Assembly: GCF_030656345.1 (NCBI RefSeq)
Contig: NZ_JAUSNR010000019.1
Span: 372,001-436,000 of the forward strand
Reading direction: 5' to 3'
DNA from: Pseudotabrizicola sp.
GTDB lineage: Bacteria; Pseudomonadota; Alphaproteobacteria; Rhodobacterales; Rhodobacteraceae
Length of the DNA stretch: 64,000 nt
Position 1 is the first letter of the stretch, and every line of letters starts with the position of its first letter. A program made the position numbers and the translations under genes. The notes beneath the pieces are model-generated. The model searched no databases. It saw only the letters and a list, made by a program, of their open reading frames with translations, and had not been told where the DNA came from. Positions 26,612 through 35,500 of this stretch are shown piece after piece.

Positions 26612-27217
26612 TCAATTTACCGGCTGGTATATCAGCTTTACCGTCCCGTTGAAAACCAGAAGATAGGCACCGTCGCGGCCTGCGTCCTGGGTCAGGCGCA
26701 TGGTGTCGGCGGTGACCACCCCCGCCGGGCCGGTGGCGGTGACCGGGTCGGGCAGCAATATATCTGTGGCATCCATATCGGCGGTCAGGCGATCACCGAC
26801 AATTGTCCAGCCGGTCGAGGATGTCACCGTCACCCCGTCCGACAGCAGGATCTGCCGCGCCGCCGGGTCCATCCGGCCTGTGCCGGCCTGCAGCTGGGTG
26901 GTGCCGCCATCGGGGGTTTCCAGCAGCCCGTTCAGGGCGCTTGCACTGGCCCCGGCACCATCGGCCACCGCTGGCCGGGCCTCATCCGCGCTGATGGTCA
27001 GGGCGGCACCGTCGCTGGTCAGTCCGGCGTAGGTGGGCGCGGTCATCCTTGGTTCGCGCAGGCGCTCTTCCACATCGACATCGGCATAGGGCAGGGCATC
27101 ATCCGGGTTGATGGTTCTGGCGACCAGAAACAGGGTGGACAGGATCACAAGCGCCAGCAGCGGCAGGATCACCTTTAGCCAGCCGATCAACCGGGTGTGA
27201 AAGTCTGCATCCATCAT
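26612..27217 (-). CDS. lptC: LPS export protein LptC
   Basis: 201 residues. A single N-terminal membrane helix (about 12-33: GWLKVILPLLALVILSTLFL) anchors the LptC jellyroll in the periplasm. The later part includes DRLTADMDATDILLPDPVTA, typical of the family. It hands LPS from LptBFG to LptA. Either of two adjacent ATGs could start it. Confidence 0.9.
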   Translation of the reverse strand: MMDADFHTRLIGWLKVILPLLALVILSTLFLVARTINPDDALPYADVDVEERLREPRMTAPTYAGLTSDGAALTISADEARPAVADGAGASASALNGLLETPDGGTTQLQAGTGRMDPAARQILLSDGVTVTSSTGWTIVGDRLTADMDATDILLPDPVTATGPAGVVTADTMRLTQDAGRDGAYLLVFNGTVKLIYQPVN

Positions 27218-27301
27218 CGGGCGCTGCTCTTTTTTGCCGAAGGGTAAAGGCGGTGAAGGATTCGACCAACCTGCGCGGCAATGCCCTCGGCGGGTCGCCG
27301 C

Positions 27302-27916
27302 CTAGTGGTGAAAGATATCATTGGGCTCGTCCCAGCCCATCAGATCCAGCTCGGCCCGGGTTGGCAGAAAGGCAAACAGCCGGTTGGCCAGATCGGTGCG
27401 GCCTTCGCGCGCCAGCCGCTTTTCAAGCTCGGCCTTCAGGGTGTGCAGGTACAGCACATCTGACGCTGCGTATTCCTTTTGCGCGTCGGTCAAATTTGCG
27501 GCACCCCAGTCGCTGGTCTGCTGTTGTTTTGACACGTCCACACCGGCCAGTTCCAGCAGCAGATATTTCAGCCCGTGCCGGTCGGTAAAAGTGCGGATCA
27601 GCCGTGAGGCGATCTTGGTGCACCACACCGGCTGGGTGGTCACGCCAAAGGCTTTCTTCAGCGCGGCAATGTCGAATCGGCCGAAATGGAACAGTTTCAG
27701 GGTGGCGGGGTCGGTCAGCAAACGTTCCAGATTGGGGGCGCTGGTCTGGCCAAGGGCGATCTGCACCAGATGGGCATCGCCGTTGCCGTCAGACAGTTGC
27801 ACCACGCACAAACGGTCGCGTCTTGGGTCCAAGCCCATGGTTTCCGTATCAATTGCCACCACAGGGCCAAGGGAAAGCCCATCCGGCAGGTCATTCTGGT
27901 GCAGGTGAATTGTCAC
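27302..27916 (-). CDS. Short ribonuclease D-like 3'-5' exonuclease
   Basis: 204 residues starting with GTG (27914-27916). It is the DnaQ-like domain of RNase D alone: Exo I is VAIDTETMGL (about 20-29), Exo II is HFGRFDIAALK and Exo III is YAASDVLYLH. HRDC domains are missing, as is normal for the short alphaproteobacterial form. It probably trims stable RNA. The frame runs upstream through the tRNA-Leu gene, but that is an artefact. Confidence 0.9.
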   Translation of the reverse strand: MTIHLHQNDLPDGLSLGPVVAIDTETMGLDPRRDRLCVVQLSDGNGDAHLVQIALGQTSAPNLERLLTDPATLKLFHFGRFDIAALKKAFGVTTQPVWCTKIASRLIRTFTDRHGLKYLLLELAGVDVSKQQQTSDWGAANLTDAQKEYAASDVLYLHTLKAELEKRLAREGRTDLANRLFAFLPTRAELDLMGWDEPNDIFHH

Positions 27917-27982
27917 GCGGGCGGCCCTTTTCAAAACATGCGGTGCTGTCGCCCGAAGCTCTAGCAGCAGGCGGCACAAATG

Positions 27983-28012
27983 AAAACGGCCGTCCCGGGG
28001 GACGGCCGTTTT
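27983..28012 (-). terminator. Terminator after tRNA-Leu
   Basis: A 12-bp stem (27983-27994 with 28001-28012, AAAACGGCCGTC against GACGGCCGTTTT) sits a few bases beyond the tRNA 3' end. It gives TTTT on the minus strand, so it ends the tRNA transcript before the RNase D-like gene. Confidence 0.8.
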
Positions 28013-28017
28013 GAATT

Positions 28018-28102
28018 TGGTGCCCAGAAGAGGACTCGAACCTCCACGCCTTGCAGCGCTGGTACCTGAAACCAGTGCGTCTACCAATTCCGCCATCTGG
28101 GC
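28018..28102 (-). tRNA. tRNA-Leu (anticodon CAG)
   Basis: On the minus strand the sequence folds as a class II tRNA. The acceptor GCCCAGA pairs with TCTGGGC, the anticodon stem CTGGT/ACCAG encloses loop TTCAGGT (anticodon CAG), there is a long variable arm, and the T-arm is GGAGGTTCGAGTCCTC. The CCA end is encoded (28018-28020). It reads CUG, the commonest leucine codon in this GC-rich window. Confidence 0.95.
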
Positions 28103-28267
28103 GATGGTGTAGGCGGCTTCTATGCGGGCAAAGCGGGGGTGTCAACGGGGCGGATGCAAGGATTTTCAAAATTCGCAGAATGGGTGTGACGGCCTTTCAT
28201 CTTGCCCGCAGGGGGCGTGAAAGCTATGGAAGTTTCAGGTTTCGTCTGGCCGAAAGGGGTCCTGCGC

Positions 28268-29254
28268 ATGGGCAAGCTTGTCACCATCTACGGCGGTTCG
28301 GGTTTTGTGGGCCGCTATATTGCAAGGCGAATGGCCAAAGACGGCTGGCGCGTCCGGGTCGCGGTGCGCCGTCCCAACGATGCGCTGTTCGTGCGGCCCT
28401 ACGGCGTGCCGGGGCAGGTGGAACCTGTGCTGTGCAACATCCGGGATGATGCCAGTGTGCGCGCGGTGATGACCGGCGCCGATGCGGTGATCAACTGCGT
28501 CGGCATTCTGAACCGGTCTGGCAAGAACACCTTCGACTCGGTGCAGGCGCAGGGGGCCGCGCGTGTGGCGCGGATTGCCACCGAGCTGGGCGTGCCGCAT
28601 CTGGTGCAACTGTCGGCCATCGGGGCCGATGCCGCCAGCGACAGCGCCTATGCCCGCAGCAAGGCCGAGGGTGAGGCGGGCGTTCTGGCCGCTTATCCCA
28701 CGGCGGTTATCCTGCGCCCGTCGGTGATTTTCGGGAATGAGGATCAGTTCTTCAACCGCTTTGCCGGCATGTCGACCCTGACGCCGGTACTGCCGGTTGT
28801 GGGGGCGGAGACGCGGTTTCAGCCGGTCTATGTCGACGATGTGGCGCAGGCTGCGGTGCTGGCTGCGCAGGGTCTGGCCGCGCCGGGCGTGTATGAATTG
28901 GGCGGGCCGGATGTGGCGACGTTCCGCGAACTGATGGGCAGGATGCTGGCCGTGGTTCAGCGCCGCCGCCTGATCGTGAATGTGCCTTTCTTTGTCGCGC
29001 GTTTGATGGGCGGCGCGTTTGATATGCTGCAAACCCTGACGGCGGGGCTGTTTGAAAACAAGACCTTGACCCGTGATCAGGTCAGGAACCTTGCGCGTGA
29101 CAATGTGGTGGCTGAGGGTGCTATGGGCTTTGCCCAGCTCGGGCTTGCCCCCACCTCGATTGACTCGGTTCTGCCGGAGTATCTGTGGCCCTACCGCCCT
29201 TCTGGCCAATATGCCGCGATCAAGAAATCGGCAAAGAACCTGAAAAAGGCCTGA
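28268..29254 (+). CDS. Complex I NDUFA9-like atypical SDR
   Basis: 328 residues. It begins [20 protein letters not shown], the NAD(P)-binding GxxGxxG motif, and contains the family segments [19 protein letters not shown] (about 163-181) and YELGGPDV. In alphaproteobacteria such proteins are relatives of the mitochondrial complex I accessory subunit NDUFA9. The active-site pattern is atypical and catalysis is uncertain. The ATG at 28268 follows AAAGGGG. It is followed by uppP after four bases. Confidence 0.88.
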   Translation: MGKLVTIYGGSGFVGRYIARRMAKDGWRVRVAVRRPNDALFVRPYGVPGQVEPVLCNIRDDASVRAVMTGADAVINCVGILNRSGKNTFDSVQAQGAARVARIATELGVPHLVQLSAIGADAASDSAYARSKAEGEAGVLAAYPTAVILRPSVIFGNEDQFFNRFAGMSTLTPVLPVVGAETRFQPVYVDDVAQAAVLAAQGLAAPGVYELGGPDVATFRELMGRMLAVVQRRRLIVNVPFFVARLMGGAFDMLQTLTAGLFENKTLTRDQVRNLARDNVVAEGAMGFAQLGLAPTSIDSVLPEYLWPYRPSGQYAAIKKSAKNLKKA

Positions 29255-29258
29255 GTTT

Positions 29259-30059
29259 TTGGACAATATCTTTCTTGCAGCGCTGCTGGGCCTTCTTGAA
29301 GGGCTGACCGAATTCATCCCGGTATCATCGACCGGGCATCTGTTGCTGGCGGGGCATTTTCTGGGCTTCGACAGCCCCGGCAACACCTTTGAAGTGGTGA
29401 TTCAGCTGGGGGCCGTTCTGGCGCTGATCTCGCTTTATGCGGTGAAGCTGACCGGGCTGGCGCTGCGGGCGCGGACCGATCCGGCGGCGCTGCGGGCGCT
29501 GATGTCGTTGCTGATCGCGTTTCTGCCTGCGGTGTTCATCGGCCTCTTGGCGCATGATTTCATCAAGACAGTGCTGTTCCAGACCCCGGTTCTGATCGCC
29601 ATCATGCTGATTGTGGGTGGCGTCATTCTGCTGGTGGTTGACCGGATCGCCCCGGCGCCGGTGCATTTCGATGCCACCGAACTGCCGCTGCGCAAAGCGC
29701 TGGTGATCGGGTTTTGCCAGTGCCTTGCCATGGTGCCCGGCGTGTCGCGGTCGGGCGCGACGATTGTGGGTGCCTTGATGCTGGGTGTGGAAAAGCGGGC
29801 GGCGGCAGAGTTTTCGTTCCTGCTCAGCCTGCCGACGATGGGGGCTGCGGTTGCCTATGACCTGTTCAAATCGCGGGACCTGCTGGATTTTTCAGCAGTG
29901 GCCGATATCGCCGTCGGTTTTGCGGTGGCTTTCGTCACCGCGATTATTGTCGTGCGGGGGGTGCTGGGGTTTGTTGGGCGGCATGGCTATGCGGTGTTCG
30001 GCTGGTGGCGAATCATCGTCGGAACCGCTGCTTTGGTCGCGCTTTGGGCCGGTGCCTAG
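29259..30059 (+). CDS. uppP: Undecaprenyl-diphosphatase UppP (BacA)
   Basis: 266 residues, an integral membrane protein of about eight helices. The two family active-site motifs are present: [16 protein letters not shown] near residues 11-26 and [11 protein letters not shown] near 157-167. It dephosphorylates undecaprenyl pyrophosphate to recycle the lipid carrier for peptidoglycan and surface glycans. The start is a TTG (29259) four bases after the previous stop, without a strong Shine-Dalgarno, so it depends on coupling to the gene before it. Confidence 0.95.
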   Translation: MDNIFLAALLGLLEGLTEFIPVSSTGHLLLAGHFLGFDSPGNTFEVVIQLGAVLALISLYAVKLTGLALRARTDPAALRALMSLLIAFLPAVFIGLLAHDFIKTVLFQTPVLIAIMLIVGGVILLVVDRIAPAPVHFDATELPLRKALVIGFCQCLAMVPGVSRSGATIVGALMLGVEKRAAAEFSFLLSLPTMGAAVAYDLFKSRDLLDFSAVADIAVGFAVAFVTAIIVVRGVLGFVGRHGYAVFGWWRIIVGTAALVALWAGA

Positions 30060-30067
30060 GAAGATAG

Positions 30068-30156
30068 GTATCGCGTGCTGACCTAATTCCGAGAAAAAAT
30101 GTCAACACGGCTGACCAAAGCCGCAAAAAACTGTAAATAAGGTCAGCACTGCTGAC
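30068..30156. promoter_or_regulatory. Cluster of GTCAGCA-type palindromes upstream of gltD
   Basis: GTCAACACGGCTGAC (30101-30115) and GTCAGCACTGCTGAC (30142-30156) are 15-bp palindromes centred 41 bases apart. A half-site TGCTGAC (30076-30082) belongs to a site centred at 30075, 33 bases before the first. The spacing is close to whole helical turns. A related site at 31737-31755 precedes the gene between gltD and gltB. This looks like a regulator's operator set; the regulator is not identified. Confidence 0.6.
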
Positions 30157-30218
30157 TTTTATTCCTGGCGGCGGTTGGCTATGAAAGCGAACCCGATATC
30201 CGCATGGGAGACGCAGCC

Positions 30219-31655
30219 TTGGCCACGCAGAAAATGCTCAAATTCGTGACCGTCGCCAAAGAGACGCCCGAAAAGCGCCCGCCTACTTTGCGCAATCAGG
30301 ATTTCCATGAGATTTACCGCGAGTTCGCGACCGAGAAGGCAGCCGAGCAGGCCGGGCGGTGCAGCCAGTGTGGCGTGCCCTATTGCCAGTCGCATTGCCC
30401 CTTGCACAACAACATTCCCGACTGGCTGCGGCTGACCGCCGAGGGCCGGTTGCAGGAAGCCTATGAGCTGAGCCAGGCCACCAACACCTTTCCCGAGATC
30501 TGCGGCCGCATCTGCCCGCAGGACCGGCTGTGCGAAGGCAATTGCGTGATCGAGCAATCGGGCCATGGCACTGTGACCATCGGTTCGGTCGAGAAATACA
30601 TCACCGATACGGCCTGGGAAAATGGCTGGGTCAAGCCGATAAAACCGGCGGTCGAACGGGCGGAAAGTGTGGCCATCATCGGGGCAGGGCCGGGGGGTCT
30701 TGCCGCCGCCGATGTGCTGCGCCGCCGCGGCTATCAGGTCACGGTGTATGACCGCTATGACCGCGCAGGCGGATTGATGACCTATGGCATCCCCGGCTTT
30801 AAACTCGAAAAACCCGTTGTGATGCAACGGATTGAGCAGCTGGAGCTGGGCGGTGTGCAATTTGTGCTGAACTGCACGGTGGGCGTCGATATCAGCTTTG
30901 ATGCGATCCGGGGCCAGCATGATGCGGTGCTGATCGCCACCGGCGTCTACAAATCGCGCGATATCGAGGCCCCCGGCGTGGGTGCCAAAGGCGTGGTGCG
31001 GGCGCTGGATTACCTGACCGCCAGCAACCGCAAAAGCTTTGGCGATGACGTGCCGGAATTCGACTCGGGCGAGCTGAACGCGATGGGCAAGCGCGTGGTG
31101 GTGATCGGCGGCGGTGACACGGCGATGGACTGTGTGCGCACGGCCATTCGGCAGGGGGCGACCTCGGTCAAATGCCTGTATCGCCGTGACCGGGCCAATA
31201 TGCCGGGCAGCCAGCGCGAAGTGCAGAACGCCGAAGAAGAAGGCGTTGAATTTGTTTGGCTTTCCGCACCGAAAGGCTTCACTGCCGGAGATGCGGTCGA
31301 TGGCGTGATGGTGCAGAAGATGCGCCTTGGTCAGCCGGATTCGACGGGGCGCCAGTCGCCGGAACTGATCGAGGGGGCCGATTATGTCGAACCCGCCGAT
31401 CTGGTGGTGCAGGCGCTGGGCTTTGAGCCGGAAGAGATCCCGACGCTGTGGGGCGTGCCTGATCTGGCGGTCACCCGCTGGGGCACCATCAAAGCCGATT
31501 TCCGCACCCATGCGACCAGCCTGCCCGGCGTTTATGCGGCAGGTGACATCGTGCGCGGTGCGAGCCTTGTCGTCTGGGCCATCCGCGACGGGCGCGAGGC
31601 GGCGGATGCGATCATGGGATATCTGGCGCAAAACGGCGTGGTGGCTGCGGAATAA
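30219..31655 (+). CDS. gltD: Glutamate synthase small subunit GltD
   Basis: 478 residues from a TTG start (30219-30221) with GGGAG eight bases upstream; the family usually begins at this KMLKFV region. The N-terminal part has two [4Fe-4S] cysteine groups (CSQCGVPYCQSHC and CGRICPQDRLCEGNC). FAD motif GAGPGGLAAADV and NADPH motif GGGDTAMDC follow. It passes NADPH electrons to GltB in glutamine-dependent glutamate synthesis. The start five codons earlier at 30204 is possible. In this window gltD comes first and is separated from gltB by a secreted protein gene. Confidence 0.95.
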   Translation: MATQKMLKFVTVAKETPEKRPPTLRNQDFHEIYREFATEKAAEQAGRCSQCGVPYCQSHCPLHNNIPDWLRLTAEGRLQEAYELSQATNTFPEICGRICPQDRLCEGNCVIEQSGHGTVTIGSVEKYITDTAWENGWVKPIKPAVERAESVAIIGAGPGGLAAADVLRRRGYQVTVYDRYDRAGGLMTYGIPGFKLEKPVVMQRIEQLELGGVQFVLNCTVGVDISFDAIRGQHDAVLIATGVYKSRDIEAPGVGAKGVVRALDYLTASNRKSFGDDVPEFDSGELNAMGKRVVVIGGGDTAMDCVRTAIRQGATSVKCLYRRDRANMPGSQREVQNAEEEGVEFVWLSAPKGFTAGDAVDGVMVQKMRLGQPDSTGRQSPELIEGADYVEPADLVVQALGFEPEEIPTLWGVPDLAVTRWGTIKADFRTHATSLPGVYAAGDIVRGASLVVWAIRDGREAADAIMGYLAQNGVVAAE

Positions 31656-31658
31656 TGG

Positions 31659-31713
31659 GTATGGCGGGCGTATGATCTGCGTATGGCAGACGTATGGTTT
31701 ACGTATGGCACCC
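31659..31713. repeat. Array of five 11-bp direct repeat units (consensus GTATGGnnnnC), copy B
   Basis: Beginning 4 bases after the gltD stop, five units read GTATGGCGGGC, GTATGATCTGC, GTATGGCAGAC, GTATGGTTTAC and GTATGGCACCC, with no gap between them. All five fit GTATGnnnnnC. Units 2 and 4 are identical to units in copy A (2513-2567) and unit 3 differs by one base, in the same order. The array lies between gltD and the secreted-protein gene, so it could bind a regulator for that gene or be a mobile or structural repeat. Confidence 0.85.
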
Positions 31714-31736
31714 AGTGCAGACGAGAATTTTGGTGC

Positions 31737-31755
31737 AGGTCAGCAAGGCTGACCT
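31737..31755. promoter_or_regulatory. Perfect palindrome AGGTCAGC-AAG-GCTGACCT
   Basis: An 8-bp perfect inverted repeat with a 3-base centre lies 19 bases upstream of the ATG of the secreted-protein gene. It shares the GTCAGC/GCTGAC core with the palindromes upstream of gltD. No U-run follows, so an operator is more likely than a terminator. Confidence 0.6.
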
Positions 31756-31773
31756 GATCGGAGGGCGGGTTCG

Positions 31774-32559
31774 ATGATGAAACAGCTTTTGATCCTGGCA
31801 GCCCTGTTGCCCGCCCCGGCCTTTGCCGGGGCCTTCACCCCACCCGAGGGCTGCACCACCTACCTGACCGTGCAGGCGCGGCAGTGCCGGGTGTCGAACC
31901 ATTACACCTGCAGCGCCGATCCCGAGGGCGACAAGTGGCGCGCCGATTTTGACCAGCAGGGCCCGTTCTTTCTGAGCCGGATCAACCATGAGGCCGAATG
32001 GATCGAAAGCTATGATCTGGGCCAGACCATCATTCGCCAGACGCTGGACCCCAACCCGTCTGACCCGGCGTCATTTTCCGAGCTGCTGGCCAGCGGCACC
32101 GATACCTTTGCCTTCAACCTGAGCCGCGACAATGGTGAGCAGACCCGGGTGAACGGTTTTGACACCCTGACCGGGCGCAGCTTTACCATTGATGGCGTGA
32201 CGCTGCAGGAAACCGAATTCGAGTTCACCGAAACCGATCTGACCGGGGTGATCCTGCGCCGGTCGCGGGGGCGTGAATACATTCACCCCGAGATGCGCAT
32301 CTTCTTTTCCGGCCCGTCGGAATGGATGGGCCCGGACGGTGAGTTTCTGCCCATGGACGGCAGCCCGGTCGAGTTCATGTTTCCGGGCGAACCCGGATTC
32401 GAGGCCACCGAGCCGCTGTTCGACTGTGACCCGCTGATGACGCAAGCCCCGCGCGAGGCGACGCCGGTTCCGGCGGTGTTCTGGTCGGGCAAGATGCCAG
32501 AGTTTAGCCGTACCGGACTGCCTGCGCTGTCCGGCGACAATGCCAGCCCAGAGGAGTGA
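31774..32559 (+). CDS. Uncharacterised secreted protein between gltD and gltB
   Basis: 261 residues. A Sec signal peptide (MMKQLLILAALLPAPAFAGA) is followed by a soluble, acidic domain with five cysteines (CTTYLTVQARQC and CSA early, FDCDP late), suggesting disulfides. No known catalytic motif is visible and I do not recognise the family. It stands between the two glutamate synthase genes with 4 bases to gltB, so it is cotranscribed with gltB. An 11-bp repeat array and a palindrome lie upstream. An unrelated role that merely travels with the operon is equally possible. Confidence 0.75.
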   Translation: MMKQLLILAALLPAPAFAGAFTPPEGCTTYLTVQARQCRVSNHYTCSADPEGDKWRADFDQQGPFFLSRINHEAEWIESYDLGQTIIRQTLDPNPSDPASFSELLASGTDTFAFNLSRDNGEQTRVNGFDTLTGRSFTIDGVTLQETEFEFTETDLTGVILRRSRGREYIHPEMRIFFSGPSEWMGPDGEFLPMDGSPVEFMFPGEPGFEATEPLFDCDPLMTQAPREATPVPAVFWSGKMPEFSRTGLPALSGDNASPEE

Positions 32560-32562
32560 GCC

Positions 32563-35500
32563 ATGACGATCTATGATGATGCCTGGGTAAAAGCCGAAGA
32601 GACCAAGCGCGCCTTTATGGACGCCAACAGCCTGTACAAATCCGATGACGAGCATTCGTCCTGCGGTGTGGGTCTTGTGGTGGCGATCAGCGGCAAGCCG
32701 AGCCGCAAGGTTGTGCAATCGGGGATCGACGCGCTGAAGGCGATCTGGCACCGGGGCGCGGTGGATGCCGACGGGAAAACCGGCGACGGCGCCGGTATTC
32801 ACGTGCAGATTCCGGTCAAGTTCTTTTATGACGTGATCCGCCGCACCGGGCACGAGCCGGACATTCACAAGCTGGTGGCCGTCGGGCAGGTGTTTCTGCC
32901 GCGCACCGATTTTGGCGCGCAGGAGCGGTGCCGCACGATTGTTGAGGCCGAAGTGCTGCGCATGGGGCACTATATCTATGGCTGGCGGCATGTGCCGGTG
33001 GATACCACCGTGCTTGGGGAGAAGGCCAATGCCACCCGGCCCGAGATCGAGCAGATTCTGATCCGCTGTGAAAAGGACATCGATCAGGAACAGTTCGAGC
33101 GTGAGCTGTACATCATCCGCCGCCGGATCGAAAAAGCGGCCATCGCTGCGCAGATTCAGGGTGTGTATCTGTGCAGCCTGTCGTGCCGGTCCATCATCTA
33201 CAAAGGCATGATGCTGGCCGAACAGGTGGCCACCTTCTACCCCGACCTGATGGACGAACGGTTCGAGTCCGCCTTTGCGATCTATCACCAGCGCTACAGC
33301 ACCAACACTTTCCCGCAGTGGTGGCTGGCGCAGCCGTTCCGCATGCTGGCCCATAACGGCGAGATCAACACGCTGAAGGGCAACGTCAACTGGATGAAAA
33401 GCCACGAGATCCGGATGGCGTCGAACAATTTTGGCGATGCGGCTGAGGATATCAAGCCGATCATCCCGTCGGGCACGTCCGATTCCGGCGCGCTGGATGC
33501 GGTGTTTGAGGTGATGGTACGCTCGGGCCGGTCGGCCCCGATGGCGAAAACCATGCTGGTGCCGGAAGCGTGGTCGAAGACCACCACCGACATGCCGAAA
33601 GCCTGGGCCGATATGTACGCCTATTGCAACGCGGTGATGGAGCCTTGGGACGGGCCTGCCGCGCTGGCGATGACCGATGGCCGCTGGGTCTGCGGCGGGC
33701 TTGACCGCAACGGGTTGCGGCCGATGCGCTATGTGGTGACCGGGGATGGCCTGCTGATCGCCGGGTCCGAGGCGGGCATGGTGCCGGTGGATGAAACCAC
33801 CATCCGCGAAAAGGGCGCACTTGGGCCGGGGCAGATGATTGCCGTCGATATGAAGGCGGGCAAGCTGTACCACGACGCGGCGATGAAGGATAAGCTGGCC
33901 GCGTCGAACCCTTATGGCGAGTGGATCGAAAAGGTCATCGACCTGAACAGCCTGCTGCACGATGTGCCGGAACGGGCGCAGTTCGACGGGGCTGATCTGC
34001 GCCGCCGCCAGATTGCCGCCGGGTTCACGGTGGAAGAGCTTGAGCAGGTTCTGGCGCCGATGGCTGAAGACGGCAAGGAAATGATTGCCAGCATGGGCGA
34101 TGATACGCCGGCGGCGGTGTTGTCCAGCATCTACCGCCCGCTGTCGCATTTCTTCCGGCAGAACTTCAGCCAGGTGACGAACCCGCCGATTGACAGCCTG
34201 CGCGAAAGCCGGGTGATGAGCCTGAAGACGCGGTTCGGCAACCTCAAGAACGTGTTGGACGAAAACTCCAGCCAGACCGAGATTCTGGTGCTGGAAAGCC
34301 CGTTTGTGGCGAATTCCGAATTTGACGTGATGTGCAAACATTTCGGCGAGCAGGTGGCCTATATCGACTGCAGCTTCCCGGTGACGGCGGGGCTGGACGA
34401 TCTGCGGCAGGGGCTGGAGCGGATAAGGGCCGAGGCGGAGGATGCCGTGCGCTCGGGTGCCAGCCATCTGGTGCTGACCGACGAACATCAGGGGCCTGAC
34501 AAGGTGCCGATGCCGATGATCCTGGCCACCAGTGCCGTGCACAGCTGGCTGACGCGCAAGGGGCTGCGGACGTTTTGTTCGGTCAACGTGCGGTCTGCCG
34601 AATGTATCGACCCGCATTACTTTGCGGTGCTGATCGGCTGTGGCGCGACCACGGTGAACGCCTATCTGGCGCAGGACAGCATTGCCGACCGGATTGCCCG
34701 TGGCTTGCTGGATGGCAGCCTGACCGATGCGATGCGTCGGTATCGTGATGCGATCAACGGCGGGTTGCTGAAGATCATGTCGAAGATGGGGATCTCTGTG
34801 ATCTCCAGCTATCGCGGGGGCCTCAACTTTGAGGCGGTGGGGTTGAGCCGCGCCATGGTGGCGGAGTATTTCCCCGGCATGCACAGCCGGATTTCGGGCA
34901 TCGGCCTGACCGGGATTGAGCAGAAGCTGGAAGAGGTTCACGCCAAGGGCTGGCTGGGCGGCGCGGATGTGCTGCCGATCGGCGGGTTCTACAAGGCGCG
35001 GCGGTCGGGTGAGAAGCACGCCTGGGAAGCGCAGACCATGCACATGCTGCAGGCGGCCTGTGACCGGGCCAGCTTTGACATCTGGAAGCAGTATACGGCG
35101 GCGATGCGGGCCAATCCGCCGATCCACATCCGCGATCTGCTCGACATCAAGCCCTTGGGCAAGCCGGTGCCGATTGAGGAGGTGGAGAGCATCACCTCTA
35201 TCCGCAAGCGGTTTGTCACGCCGGGCATGAGCCTCGGGGCCCTCGGGCCAGAGGCGCACAAAACCCTGAACGTCGCGATGAACCGCATCGGTGCCAAATC
35301 CGACAGCGGCGAAGGCGGCGAAGATCCGGCGCATTTCCTGCCCGAAGCCAATGGCGACAACCCATCGGCCAAGATCAAACAGGTGGCTTCCGGGCGCTTT
35401 GGCGTCACCGCGGAATATCTGAACGCCTGTGAAGAGCTGGAAATCAAGGTTGCCCAAGGGGCGAAACCGGGTGAGGGCGGGCAGCTGCCGGGGATGAAAG

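Noticed and set aside
27917..28096. Upstream extension of the RNase D-like frame (beginning MAELVDALVSGTS)
   Set aside because: This is the tRNA-Leu gene read as protein, a well-known artefact; the nuclease starts at GTG 27916.
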